Shown here one piece after another: positions 19,511-31,626 of a DNA stretch of 64,000 bases. The stretch covers positions 1,198,529 through 1,262,528 of the forward strand of contig VZTI01001175.1 in NCBI GenBank assembly GCA_013397865.1, read 5' to 3'. Source of the DNA: Struthidea cinerea. Taxonomy: Eukaryota; Chordata; Aves; Passeriformes; Corcoracidae. The notes under the pieces are model-generated. The model was not told the DNA's origin and did no database searches. It saw nothing but the letters and a program-made list of their open reading frames with translations. Position numbers and translations under genes: made by a program. The first letter of the stretch is position 1, and every line of letters starts with the position of its first letter.

Positions 19511-22500
19511 CTTGTATGCATTTGTGAAGTGTGGTTGGTTTACTCAGTCTTCATACTTTTCTATTTTGTCTCAGGAAATTATAGTCTTACAGTGTTTAGA
19601 CAGGGTGTGACATTTGAAGCATCTTAAAATGTTTATCCTGCTGGACTCTGCTGTGTAGCCCCGTGCTCTGCGTTCTCCTGGCCTGAGGCCCTGCCTAGTT
19701 CGGGTGTACTGCTGTTCATTCCTCTTGCTGCAATACAAGTTTATGTTGTGCTTGGTTCCTTCTTGCTTTTTGTTTAAACAGTTTGCTCCTCCAGAGTAGT
19801 TGTTGGCAGTAACAACATGCTGCCACCTTGATTCAGAAAACTTTAAATCTTTTGAGCAAAATAATAATATTTTTTAATAGACACATTGATGTAGTTGATT
19901 ACTGCTCAGAGTCCGAAAAAATTAAAATGGAATTGACAGGGTAGTAGTCGAGGCTGTGGATTTTATTCACATTTTTAGCTTTGCCTTTGGTCTCATTTTG
20001 TTGCAGTAGCTATTATGATCAGCATGGTTTGGCTTACGCTGTGCTTGATGTTCCTGTTTGATTAGGACAGCAAGGTACTGCACAAAGAAAGCCCTGCTCT
20101 GTGCCTTAGGAAAGTGCTGGGTAATAGATAATTGCCCACTGTCTCTATAAAAGACATCATTGATGTCAAGCTCCAAACGCTGCTTGGTGTTCGGAGCAGG
20201 ACTGACCTGGGTGAAGGAAAAGGGGAGAGTTTGTCCCCAGGTGAGTCAGAGCTCCTCTGCCCGCATTGTCCCCCAGCCTCTTCCTCCCTGAACTCCTGGG
20301 GAAGATGCTGTAGGGACTGAGGGCTGGTGAAAATGTTTATTAGTGTCATCTCATGTGGGGCAAGACTGGTCCATCTGAGTCTGGCATGTAGGGTAGAAAT
20401 TCCTGTTGTGTTCTCTCACGTGTTTGTTGTATGTTAGCAAGGATTGATTGGGAAATTTTCTGGTTGTCCAAGACTGAACTGCTGTATTGCTGCCAGCTGA
20501 CAGTGCTCAAATGGAGGGCTCGATAAGCTGTAAAAATATGCAAATCTTGGTTTTATCTGGTGAAGTTCGGTCAGTTAGGACTAGTTGTTGGCTCCTGAAA
20601 AAGGCTAAAGATTTTTAGCTATGATCAAAGACCACACTGCAATGTGAAACATTTGAGGGGGATCAGCCTTCCCCCTTTGGGGGGAAGGGGGGGTCTCAGG
20701 GCTCTGAAATAATGCAGACTTGGTTTCCTGCCTCATTGTGTATTAGGTTCCAAATTGGACTGAGATTTTGGTGTCCCATCTCTGTATTGTGGGGATGTAT
20801 ATTCGCATCTTGGCCTAAATTTATAGGTGTAATAGGTAAAAAATACAGTATGTAAATAAATGGGGAAACTGCTGTATGAAGTCCTGTATTATTGCCTTCT
20901 ACACCTCCTTGATGTGTCTGACTTAGTGGCACTGATTTGTCAGCCTGTTTCAATCAGCACAGAAAGTAATAGAACTGTGCCTAAAAATGGCAGTTTTATA
21001 TGGGCTGTGCAGTTGGCTTCCTGGATAATGAAGATCTTTCTAGAGGCACTTTACAGTAAAATGAGCGGATGTTGTTTAAAGGATTGTGCTTGGTGGAATT
21101 GTAATGGCTTGGAGCTAAAACCATAGACATGTTTCCATCTTTCCATAATACCCTAAGTATGGTTTAATTATTAGTATGGTATTATTATTAGTATAATATC
21201 TAAGTAAAATGTAATCATTTTCTATACTCAAACTTCAAATTGGATTGCAAAGTAAGAAAATTCATTATTGATGCCGAGAAAATATATCAACACAATCCTG
21301 TTCAGACTTTACCATGTTATGAACAAATATCCCCATTCCAGGAGGGGAAGAGCAAAGTAATGAGTCAGAGCATTTCTATACAAACAGGCAAAGAAACCAA
21401 GTAGGGAGTGTTTCAAGATCCTTTTTAGCTCTATAAAAGAAAACTAAAAACCCAAACAAACCACAAACCCTACAAAATACCCTGCCCCCCACAGTCCTTG
21501 TAGGAAACTGGCAAAAACGCTTAAGTAATACATAGACAGATGCAGATGTGCTTTCATATCTTGTAGTTACTTGAAAATCTGTTCCTGTTACACCTACAGA
21601 GACGTGTCTTTCACCACAGAGTGCTGGGAGAGCTGGTGGCACAAGGAGGTCTTTGCTTACTGCTGTGATTGTATAAATTCCTACCTTGTTTTGGCTTGTC
21701 AGCAGTGCGTGGAACTGGTGGTGTGTATCCGAGGTACGAGTTGTGTCAGCTTCCCAATTTCCACATCACAGTAAGTTTGTTCAGCTCAGCAATGTCCTTT
21801 CCAAGCTGTCAGTGCTGGCTGAGGATTGCTGTTTGTCCTTGTCCACACTTCCAGTTTTCTTCCTTACTTTAAGGGCCCTACTTAAACTTTAGGAATGAGT
21901 TAATGAAATACCAGTTTTACAGTGTTATGCTGTTAAATATCTCTAAGCAATGAAGATGCAATAATTTATTTTCCTCATTGGTTTTCTGGGTGAATGTTTC
22001 TTACGGATACTCATACCGATCAAGTACTTCTCTAGAATTGCAGCATTGTTTGACTAAGTTGCTGTAATGCATAAAATGTGAATTTTTTCTTAGCTTAGCC
22101 AAATTAGAGAGTACCAAGGATATCTGTGGATCAATTAACCAGGATGGGAAGGAGAAGTAAGTATATTCAGTTATGTTGAGAGCTGTAAAGTCGTCTTTGG
22201 TGTCAGATTTTGTAGATGGTGGCATAGCATCAAAAGCATGTAAAAAAAAGTTTCACTTCCAGGTAGCAGTGCAATGTGTAGGAAGGGGACAGCCTTGTGC
22301 TTTGGGGTGAAAATAGCTACTGGTTCTATACTTTGCAATGAGAAATGGGTGTTCATATAGAGCTGGCCTGTAGTGTGTTCCTAATTTAGCATCTAAAGCT
22401 ACATGCTGTTAGTCACTGTCTTTTCTTGTGGGTTAGTTCTCTGAACTAGCATGTGTTCATATTGCACTTCCTTTAATGTCAGCTTTACAAAATAACTTGG

Positions 22501-23250
22501 TGTATGTTATATTATGTAAGTACATCATGCAGAGGGTCAAACTGTTTTGTGTGCCTTGAATCCGTGCTTCCCTCATTTAATAAGAAAGCCTGGTAAATTA
22601 GCTACCACTGTTAACCACTGAGGAAGTGCTGGTGGCCAGCACTCTGCTTTTGCTAGAAAGACCTTTCAGGGAGTGGTTATTCCCCTTAGTGGATGGAATG
22701 ACTATCTGGATATACCCTTTAACAGAAGTTTGTTAATCACTCTTGCCCTGAAATTTGTGAAAATCCTACAGTGACTCAGGCTTTCTCTGCTGTGGCTTTA
22801 TGCCCTTGCTCATTACATAAGGAGTCTCAAAAGTGCAGGGTCCAGTCTGAACCTCGTGACTCAGTGGGAAGCTCTTCCTTAATGTTTGTATTCTCAGGTC
22901 CCTGAGTGACTCACTCTGCCTCAGTTCACTCTCTCTGTGTGTTTCTTCCATGCAGTCAGGTGAACCTTGCCATCAAACTTATTGCACCTTGTCAAATTAC
23001 TGTTAAACTTTCTTAAAAAGTCCATAAAATTTATTGAACTCGTCAAATTATTTGGCCTCAATAAACACACTGCTGCTTCCCTCTTCTGAGTGAGGTGCAT
23101 CTGCACTAGGAGGGTACCAGAACTGCAGTTTTCAGCAGGTCTGGCATTTTGTGACAGCAATGCAGGGTTTTCCAGTTTCAAGGAATAACAGAGAGCAAAC
23201 GTTTTTTTCCTTTAAGCCTGTCCAGGAGGAGATGCATGCCTTTTCCCAGT
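19511..23250. other. Intergenic DNA between convergent HERC1 and FBXL22
   Basis: About 3.7 kb with no supported gene; open frames are short and look like chance. It holds a C-run/G-run hairpin at 20667-20701 and a small TTA-rich patch at 21168-21200. No CR1, LTR or RNA gene was recognised. Read-through transcripts from either gene could reach here. Confidence 0.6.
20667..20701 (+). other. C-run/G-run hairpin and G-quadruplex candidate
   Basis: CCTTCCCCC (20667-20675) pairs perfectly with GGGGGAAGG (20680-20688) across a 4-base loop. The G-runs at 20679-20684, 20687-20693 and 20699-20701 also satisfy the G3+N1-7 quadruplex pattern if the 7-G run supplies two tracts. Confidence 0.6.
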
Positions 23251-23271
23251 ACACCCTTTACAAAACAACCA

Positions 23272-23277
23272 TTTATT
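23272..23277 (-). terminator. FBXL22: FBXL22 polyadenylation signal AATAAA
   Basis: The minus strand reads AATAAA here, 87 bases after the FBXL22 stop codon, which would give a very short 3'UTR. Use of this site rather than one further down is inferred. Confidence 0.5.
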
Positions 23278-23363
23278 TGGACTTGACCAGAATCCAGGAA
23301 AGTAGCCACAGTTCATTGCTACCAGAGTGAGGTAAAATACCCACAGTGATTATTTTGCTGCAC

Positions 23364-23709
23364 TTAAAGCTGAACCAATTTTCTTGATGCTTTTTCAAGC
23401 ATCAGCTTTTTTTCTGGCTTACTGTCTGGGATCATGTTAGCACTTCTCTCTGCTCTCAGCATTACTGAAGGACACTTCTGCCTGACTCTCTCTAGTCCAG
23501 CTTGTGTTATGTTGCGGCAGAAATCCACGTGGAGCGTTCGCAGCGATCCCCCGTGGAGAGTCACTGCCTCCAGTGTGTGGTCAGTGATCCGCACACAGTT
23601 CTCCAGTTTGAGGCTCTTCAGGTTTGGGCAGTTCTTGAGGACCTGCAAAATGCAGTCATCTGTAACGTGGCCACATCCAGAGAGGGTCAGAGACAGCAGA
23701 TTTGGACAT
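23364..23709 (-). CDS. FBXL22: FBXL22 coding exon 2 (LRRs)
   Basis: The minus-strand acceptor is CTGCTTTCAG. The first base completes Arg112, followed by CPNLLSLTLSGCG. Three leucine-rich repeats and a Lys-rich tail ending KLVQL precede the stop at 23364-23366. Confidence 0.95.
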
Positions 23710-26026
23710 CTGAAAGCAGGATGGTGACAGGTGAGGTGGGAGAAATAAATCACAGAGCTTGGAGAACCAAATAGCATCAAGAATAAATATGAAGGCTGGA
23801 AAAATGCCTCCTCTTCATGAGGGGCAACAAGGCACAGGTAGGTGAGGGTGTACGTAAATCTTAATGTTCAGCTTTACTAAAGGCAAAGCTTACCTCCTTT
23901 GCTTTTTCTGTTGGTAGCAACATCTCCAGCTCAGCTGGCAGAGTGCACCAGGGGGATGTGGAAGCCTATTGAAGCTGTGGCTGCACTGTTTTTTCTTAAG
24001 GAGTTGGATGGTGCTGTGCTTCTCCAGGCACAGCCAGTGGAGACTCAGTATAGAGGAGATTCATTTCAGGATGGAGGACAGTTGAGAGAAGAGACTGCTA
24101 CGCAGACATGCTGAGCATGAGCAAGTAAGGCACTCCCACTCTTCATTTTCAGGAATTATGGATATATTTTCTCTCCTTCGATTTACTGAATAAGTGCCAG
24201 CTGCTTCCTAAGGAGTGTTGATGTTTGAACCCCACACAGCTCTTAAACATTGCTTTGAGTCACTGAAACTGGCAACTCTTGTTATAAACAATGATGCAGC
24301 AAATGAAAAAAGCTTTTTCTTGCTGCTTGGGTAGCCCTGGGGAAGTACAGGAAAGGCCTGTCCCCAGTGGGGTGTTGATGATGTCCAGGAGCTGTCCTGG
24401 AGCAGCTGCTGAGCTGAGCAGTGCCCTGTGCAGCAGCCTGCAAACGAGTGCCGTGTTTGGCTCCTGGCTCAGCCCCCTCTCCTGGCAGTGGCAGTTCAGC
24501 ATCCACCTGTTCAGCTAAATAGAGCATCTGTGGTAACGTTGCTCTCGTGACACCTCTAGGCAGAATTTTTTTTCTTTTAACTCTTTTCTGTTAATGAGCA
24601 GTTGGAGAAAAAAGCTGGCAGGGTCAAGAAAGGCTCTAACAGAAAAAAACTACTTCAAACTCAGGGAGAAAAGCTGGATATTTAATTTGCATTTTTATTT
24701 GTACATAATGCTAGGAATTTTGTTTGACTAGGAATGCTTTCAATGGGTTGCAGCAAAAAGGGGCAGGACCTTGTATTATCCTTTGTAGCCAAAGGTGTGC
24801 TGATCCCTCCTTAATCAGATTTTTATCAATTGTTCTAGAACAGTTCAGAAATGTAGTACTTTCAGTTTAATCCCTGTTTTGAAGCTGCCTTTCAGTCCTT
24901 GTTTTGAGATTGCACTGCTGCTGGCTCTCACCAAGACACACTCTCCTGTCAGTAGCCCATAATTTGTTGGCTTTTGTCAGTTGTTGTTCCAAAGCTGAGG
25001 GCCGGCTGTGGCACAGGTGCCCCATGTCAGGGGAGGCACAACCCTGGCCCTTGGGCTCTGCTCTGGGACCAGGGCCAGCCCTGGTGTTACCCACACAGAG
25101 TGGGACTGGCTCTACCGCAGAGAGCCTCCGCCTGTAACTGCTCTGTTCTTTCCTCAGAGCTGCCTTGCAGCAGCAGAGCTGTTACAAGAAAAGCCATGCA
25201 CCCAGAGCTGCTTTTCCACGGTGGCATTTCTCTTCCCTTACTGTAGTTTAGAAGCAGCTAAGAGTTTAAGCGTTAGTATAATAGCAATATTTATTTCTTA
25301 GACTGAACTAAAGCTGACATTTAGTAACATGTTTAATGAACTTGGTTGTTATGAGGTATGTTCACTGTTTGAAATCAGGATTGTACTCCAGGCACCCCCC
25401 AGACACTGCCAGAATGGTGCAGTTCAGCTGAGCAGCAGTGTGGGAGGCAGGAGTGCACTTTCCTGTATTAATTACCAATTCTTAGAAAAATAGAAGGAAA
25501 AAGTAGGCTTAAGGAAAATCTGTATGAAGTATATACACTACTGCCCCTGTAAAATGAACATTACACTAAAATTGTTAAGGCAAAGCACTCATGTACTTCA
25601 TGCTCCATTTCAGGCAGGTGCTAGGTAGTATTTGAAATAACTCTCACTTCACTCAAGGCAGTTACTGCACACTCACACCCACAGAACGTACCTGTTGCAA
25701 ACGTCTAGTAAAAAATCACTGACAGTGTTCTCATGCCTGTTACAGAAGTCTTTCTGGAAACTGTTTTTCATCCAGTCCTCAATGTTACACACCTTGACTC
25801 TCTCTGAATACCAGCAGATGGATAAGTATTTTAAAGCAGGTCCCAGGAGAAAATTATCCTTCTTTAGTTCCACTGGAGAATGAAAGTTCAACAAAGACCA
25901 CAGTAAAGGATCCTGAAACACTTCTAGCAACTTGTGACATGTTTCTGCTAAATTTTTCCTACTGTTTTTGTCCAGAAAGGAAAAGAGATGCAAAAGGCAT
26001 TCCCGGTTGAGCTGGGTTATGTGCAT
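23364..26026 (-). CDS. FBXL22: FBXL22, F-box and leucine-rich repeat protein 22 (2 coding exons)
   Basis: Complete coding sequence, join(25692-26026, 23364-23709) on the minus strand, 681 bases giving 226 residues; the human protein is of similar size (about 229). FBXL22 is known as a muscle- and heart-enriched substrate receptor of SCF (SKP1-CUL1-F-box) ligases, reported to promote turnover of Z-disc proteins such as alpha-actinin and filamin C. The F-box fills about residues 3-45 (LNRECLLHLFSFLD, CHKLLEVFQDPLLW). Cysteine-type leucine-rich repeats follow in exon 2 (LTLSGCGHVTDDC, LKLENCVRITDHTL, LHVDFCRNITQAGL). The start ATG at 26024-26026 matches the family start MHITQLNREC. The gene is convergent with HERC1 and tandem with USP3. 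The name is secure from sequence match and synteny; the muscle role is family knowledge. Confidence 0.95.
23710..25691 (-). other. FBXL22: FBXL22 intron
   Basis: A single 1982-base GT-AG intron between the F-box and LRR exons. Its 24.3-25.2 kb part is GC-richer than its surroundings and contains several chance open frames. No transposon or RNA gene was recognised. Confidence 0.85.
25692..26026 (-). CDS. FBXL22: FBXL22 coding exon 1 (F-box)
   Basis: Encodes residues 1-111 and two bases of codon 112: the F-box, then KKDNFLLGPALKYLSICW and VCNIEDWMKNSF. The minus-strand donor is AACAG|GTACGT. The frame stays open upstream of the ATG as far as 26152, but with no other ATG. Confidence 0.95.
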
Positions 26027-26221
26027 AGCCCGGCAGCAGTGGCAGAGTCTCTTGGCCTCATGGAGTAACAGCAGTGCTGGAGGGGGCTTGCACTCACTAG
26101 GAGGCTGTTGCACATATATGGTTGTGGAATGGGGTTTATTTTTGGCTAACAACTGGTGCAGAAGCTCAGAACAGGGAAAGGAAAAGAACCATGTATGCAG
26201 CTTGTGCTCCCTTTGTCCAAG

Positions 26222-26377
26222 GGAATGGAATGGGCATGTACAACTTGACTCTCATGAAATGCTTCCTTAAAAGGGATTTTTTTTTTTCCCCTTATAGACT
26301 GTCCTGAAGTTTAGTGAAGTTCTTCTGCCGAGTTGCTGGAGGGAGTGGGGAGTGGAGTGGGGCTGTAGCTACAGCTG
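26222..26377 (-). promoter_or_regulatory. FBXL22: Candidate FBXL22 core promoter region
   Basis: On the minus strand a TATAAG element (26291-26296) lies about 265 bases before the start codon. An E-box CAGCTG (26372-26377) is about 80 bases further upstream. Two overlapping CATTCC motifs, TEAD/M-CAT-like (26222-26232), fall just downstream. The combination would suit a muscle gene, but no transcription start is known from the sequence. Confidence 0.3.
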
Positions 26378-26399
26378 CCAGGCATATCTTTGTCAGTGC

Positions 26400-28040
26400 T
26401 TCCCATTTGGGAGATTTGGCTTTCTGAGCAGCAGTTTGGTTTTGCAGAGTACAACACTTCTAATCTCTATTTGTTCATTGATTTTCTGAGGTTGCACATT
26501 TGGTTCATGTTCAAGGATTGTTACATGGATAATAGAACTTTCAGAGTTTTTTAAAAGGAGCTGAAACATTCTCTGGGTGCCTTGAAGCATGCACACAGTC
26601 TGAAGTTCAGTTTACAAGCCTCAGAGGTAGGGGCAGTTTCCTGGCTGCTGTTATTTGTGGCTGAGCTGTGATTCTATAAACAAAGCTGGCTGTGTCCCCA
26701 CCTTCTGCAGGAGGGAAGCAATGACACAGAAGCAGCCACGCATGGAAAGAGCGAGGCTATGTTTCATTCCTTGTGGGCTTGTGCTTTTAATAGATGTCTT
26801 CTATTGCTTGAATTTACAAGTTGGGCTGGTCTGGTTTTGTAGGTTTAGTTCTGTTACCATAGAAACCTTTTTTCCACCCTTTGGTGGAAAAAGGAGATAT
26901 GAAAGCGGTTTTCTGGGTAAAAGTATTTGTTGTACAGAAGCGTAGCAGAAAGTTGCTCCTAGAAGAAAAATAAAGCTACAGCAAGGACAGGTTGGAATTA
27001 AAAGCAATAAGCATCCCTTTAACATTCCTGCTTGTGAAGCAAAAATGCTTGAGCTGAAGGTATTTTATAGTCACCTGCTGCCTGGTGACTGCTTCTGCCT
27101 ATAAGAGAATACATACATTGAACAAATCCATAGAAAGTAACAGCAAAGAGGTACTGGGGGAGTTTTTCAAATGGCCTGCACACAGATAGGAGTTGGGAGA
27201 CTTTATGTACTTAAGGCATTTTAATTAGGAGTGTTTTAATACAGGACAAGGTTGAGCGGGACCCAAATTTATAGCTTTTCCTTCTTACCCTGAGAATGCA
27301 GTTTAAAATTCAACTCTGAAAAACAAGATCTGAAATTTTATTTGCAGTCTGCAACAATTGTAGCTTCATAGCTTGAGGAAGTGCTTGACAAACATGTGTG
27401 TCTGAACACAGCTGGCCTACACAAAGAAATGGCAATTCCTTTTGCTTCATTCTTTAGTTAGTAACTTCCTACTCTATACAGTAAGCTGTGTTTCACAACA
27501 ATTGCCAGTCTTTTTGATTTAACATCCTATGTCATTTAATCTTTTTCTTGAAATGATAAGGAGATTGCTATTCCCCCTCCCCCCTCAGAAACAGGCTCTG
27601 GACAGTGCCACGAGTACTTTATGAAGCCATGAAAGGGACAAGATTTCACATACCAGGTAAGGCAGTCACAGGAAAACAGCAGCTTAAATGGCTCGCCTAA
27701 GACGTTGTTCTTCATTCTCACCATTAGCATTTTCAACTCTCAAGAACTTACCTTTGTGAGCAGGTTTAAACAGTTGAGACTTCTCAGAGTTATACATACA
27801 GGAATACTGTTTTTAAAAATACTATATTAAAAAGTATCAAAATAACACAACAATCCAGCAAAGTTGAATGACAAGGATGTTAGGATGGACTCTTGCCAGA
27901 CAGAGGGGACACATGACAATCTGACATAAAAATTAACAGCAGTTGGATGACAAGGTCCTTGAAAATGGAATGGCAGGTCCTCTTTGGGGTTAGACACTAA
28001 GTGTGGTAGAGGTGTTACAGAGTTAGGAACACTGCAATTG
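26400..28040. other. Intergenic DNA between FBXL22 and USP3
   Basis: No supported gene. On the minus strand an AATAAA at 27337-27342 is a further possible USP3 end. Otherwise I see ordinary AT-rich sequence, presumably including distal FBXL22 regulatory DNA. Confidence 0.5.
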
Positions 28041-28041
28041 C

Positions 28042-28047
28042 TTTATT
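28042..28047 (-). terminator. USP3: Candidate distal USP3 polyadenylation signal AATAAA
   Basis: A minus-strand AATAAA about 3.6 kb after the USP3 stop codon. It would define a long 3'UTR isoform. Use is inferred only. Confidence 0.35.
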
Positions 28048-31000
28048 TTGTTTTTCCCAGAACAAGGTACAGTACTCTGCCATTTGTGTTCAGAGGACTT
28101 ACACCAGTGTTGTTCTGCAAGCCTGTGGAAGGACAAGAGAAGTTTCATTTTCTAAGGAAAGGAGACACTTTAATGGCACATTTTCCATAAACACACAGTC
28201 TGATGAGATATAATTCACATTCATTCTGGAAATGCTCCAGAAACACACAAGATGAGCACAGTCAGTAATCCTCACTGAAAATTACACACAAGATTTTAAT
28301 GGTAAACACTTACAACTATGGCACTACAGTACTTGAGAATATCCTAAAGCACGTTGGAATCAGTTGTCAAGGTGCCCATTACCTCATCAGTAAGACACAG
28401 ACACATCGGTAATGAAACATTGCTGGGGGAACTTCTGACCACCACCTGTTACACTTCCCATTGATTTAGTAAAATCTTCCTAAAAGGCCTCCTGCTTTTG
28501 ATACAAGTCCACTGTCCCTGCCTGTCGCAAAGTTTTAAACTCTCCTCTCTTGCTGACATTTGGGAACTGGACATTTTGCAGTTTTGATTGACATAAATCT
28601 TGGCTCCAGTTGTGTACATGGCTAAACAATTACTGACAAAAGGACAACCTTTGATTGGACACATTTTGGTGAAAAATATGCAAGTCTTTGAAGTGTAGAG
28701 AGCAGTTGCTGCTTGCAGCGCAGTCTCAAGCAAGAAAAAAAATTCTTGCCAGCTAGTGTGTACTATGATCAGCAGTAAGTAGAAAAGAAACATTTGGCTT
28801 AAATGAAAGAGATATCCCCCCCCACAAGCTAGTAGATAAATATAGGATATACAAGCTAGGTTAAAAATGTAATACTAGGCCAGGTGCAGTATACGTTACT
28901 GGTTCAGTGCTCAGTTACTTTTTTCTTTTGACACCACACTGAATAGAATACAGTGGATAAGCATAGTTCTCCACCAGGAAGAGAAATACTTGTGTTGCCA
29001 CAACAAACTGTTCATACTGTCCATCTGGGTTTGCAGTGGGAGAAAGTTAAATTAGGAAAGGATTTACAATGTACTTGTTCCAGCAAAGCATATGGCTGAG
29101 TCCAGATCAGCACCTGCTGCAAGGACAGCCTGCTGTGATTGCATCGTGTTCCCAGGCTGGCCCCACACAACCACTGCCCAGGAGCTGCATGGGACAGAGC
29201 AAATAGGACAAAGAAAATGCTCAAGTGAGAATGTAACTCTGACCCAAACAATTACTGACAAGTAGAAGCTGATTAAAATAAGTGAATGTTGCTGAAGATT
29301 ACAAATTTAAATTTCTTAAAATACAAAAAGGCACATTTACATCACTGTTCTGCAAGAACACTGCATACACCTGATTATTTTAAGTTAAACTGCTGCTGGC
29401 CCAGAGCTAGTTGTGTATTTTAAGCTTGGCATTCTCAAAGGTAAATTCTAAAGGAATCCAGTCCAAGCAGCATGCAGAGAAAACGCAGCTATAGGTGCCA
29501 TGATGCAGCTCCCCAGCCCCCTGTGAGCAGCAGGAAGGGCAGGAATGTGGTACAATGCTTTACCTGCCCCATTTTCTGCCTGTTTAAGTATCAGCAACCT
29601 ATTCTCATTGGTTAGAAGAAAGGCTCTGCCTGTAAGGAATGGAAGGTGACGAACTACCTAGAGTTTAAAGCAATGACAAGTTCTAGTTATTGTTCAACCT
29701 AAGTAAAAGACAGCCTGGTATATGTCACTGTATCCAACAGTAACGCTATAGTCTTAACCTGTGAACACATTCATACCCCCTTAGCTATGCTGAATGATTT
29801 CTGCAGTTTTAGATTAAGCTAATTTCTCCCTTGCCTGGTTTAAGATGCTGGTGCAACACTTTAAAGAATGACACTGTACCAAACACGTGACTGTGATTTG
29901 TCCTTACCCTGTACAGCCAGCAGGACCCCAGAGCAAGGCACTGCTGTGCAGTCCCTGTGCCCCAGGCTGCTCTGAGCTCCACTCCCACCCCTCTCTGTGT
30001 CCTTCAGAGGCATTAATTAAAATGGGACTCACAGCTGGAGTTCTTGCGTGTTTTCAGACAACTGCATTTTTCTGTTAACACAACTAAAAGCTGCTGTTTG
30101 GTGGTGGGACGCTCCATGAACTTATTCTCCTCTTACTGAGCTTTCAGGATTGTCCAGCTCCTTGCTTGGCACAAGGGAGCCAGCTAGAAAGGATGGACTG
30201 GGGGAACAGATCTGAAATGCAACATTTATCAAATTTCACATTTTCTGTCAGATTCCTCGCTTTTGCAGTAGTGGTTTTTGTGACTGCCTTTTCCATCATA
30301 TTAACTGACTTCCACTCTTCAGAAGTAGAGCTAAAACTGGTTGGGGTTTTTTTTAGCATGGTCTTTCTCCATTACATAGCCAGGTTTTAGAACCTGCACC
30401 ATGCCTCCAGTGTTCACCTAGAGACTAAACAGAAGTGCCACCCTGGGCCAGTGTGTAAATGCCACAGGTGCTCCCTGAGCTCGGGCTCCCTGAGCCTGCT
30501 CCAGTCACAAGCACACTTGGCTCAGCTCCTCCCCTGAGGGCTCTGCTGTGAGAGACTGAGCATCCTCCCGTGAGTTTGATTTGAACCGATAGAACAATTC
30601 CATGCAAAGCACCTGAAACACCATCTGCCACCACCTGCTTCCAAGTGAGCTGCAGGCATGGAATAGAGCTGCATTTAGACCTAAGCCTGTTCTCACAAAC
30701 CCCAGCCCCTGGGGCTGTACTTCCAATTCCCACCAGGAACAGAGGGGTTCTACTTGGGATTCTACTGCCAGGAAGTCTCCCAAATTTTCAAGCAAGTGTT
30801 CACATCAAATTTCAGGATGACAGTCTAAAGCAAGAGATGTCTAATGCAATTCAGGTTCAGTTAAAAAAACCATGTATCTCAAACATAATTTAGGCAGGTA
30901 ATTTTAAGATAATTGTTTCAAATTTGAAGGGGGTGGTGGGGCAGAGCGTATCTGAGCAATACTTGAATTAAATTGCAGTATTGATACAGTTGAACCAACT

Positions 31001-31626
31001 GTTTATTTACAATGATTCCTGAAAGTCAGCAGCCTGAATACACACCAATATAGCAGCAATTACCTGGTCTAGTTAATGATGCCACATCGCCTCTCTTCTG
31101 CAGCCAAAGAATGATTGGTCAGAGGTCACTGTTTAAGTTTCTTGCACGAGGGAAAATAGTCCGTGCAAACAATTCCTTGATTTAAAGAGGTTAAATCATA
31201 TCTACATAACAGCACTGAGAACAGCACAAAGTTGTATTGCTCTTCATGATCAGAAGCACATTAATCTTGCTTGTAAGGAGGACAGAAAGTTTCTTTGATG
31301 TAAATGTGCCTTTAGAAAGTGAGAACTGAAAACATTAATATAAAAAAGTCAAATAACTATTTCATGAAACTATATATATAAAAATTGAGTTATCACAACT
31401 AAAGCAGCAAATCAAAATCTGCTGAGGTTTTCTGGTATAACTAAAAAAAAGTTAGTTTGTGTCCAAGTTCAGTAAGTCAAATGCTACCATTGACACAACA
31501 AAACTAAAACCCACAAGAGGAAATTGAAAAGTGCACAATGAAATTAATAAGTCTTGGATCAAGTATTTATGGAAAAATGGAAATGTTTGTCCGGTGGACT
31601 TGATAAGTAAGAATGCAAAGGAGGTA
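28048..31626 (-). other. USP3: USP3 3'UTR (proximal part) and possible long 3'UTR
   Basis: Sequence downstream of the USP3 stop with no supported gene. The first canonical AATAAA is at 31002-31007, giving a 3'UTR of about 640 bases. A longer form would run to about 28.03 kb. There is a (TA)n patch near 31370-31380 and a GC-richer stretch near 30.4-30.8 kb. Confidence 0.5.
31002..31011 (-). terminator. USP3: Proximal USP3 poly(A) signal overlapping a Pumilio-type motif
   Basis: The minus strand reads TGTAAATAAA. AATAAA (31002-31007) is the first canonical signal after the stop. It shares bases with TGTAAATA (31004-31011), which fits the Pumilio consensus UGUANAUA. Confidence 0.55.

Noticed and set aside
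24260..25300. Cluster of overlapping open frames in the FBXL22 intron
   Set aside because: They occur on both strands in a GC-richer patch, where stops are rarer, and encode no recognisable domain.
26027..26152. In-frame N-terminal extension of FBXL22 by 42 codons
   Set aside because: The only upstream 'start' in the open frame is TTG. The family begins at MHITQL, and there is no upstream in-frame ATG.
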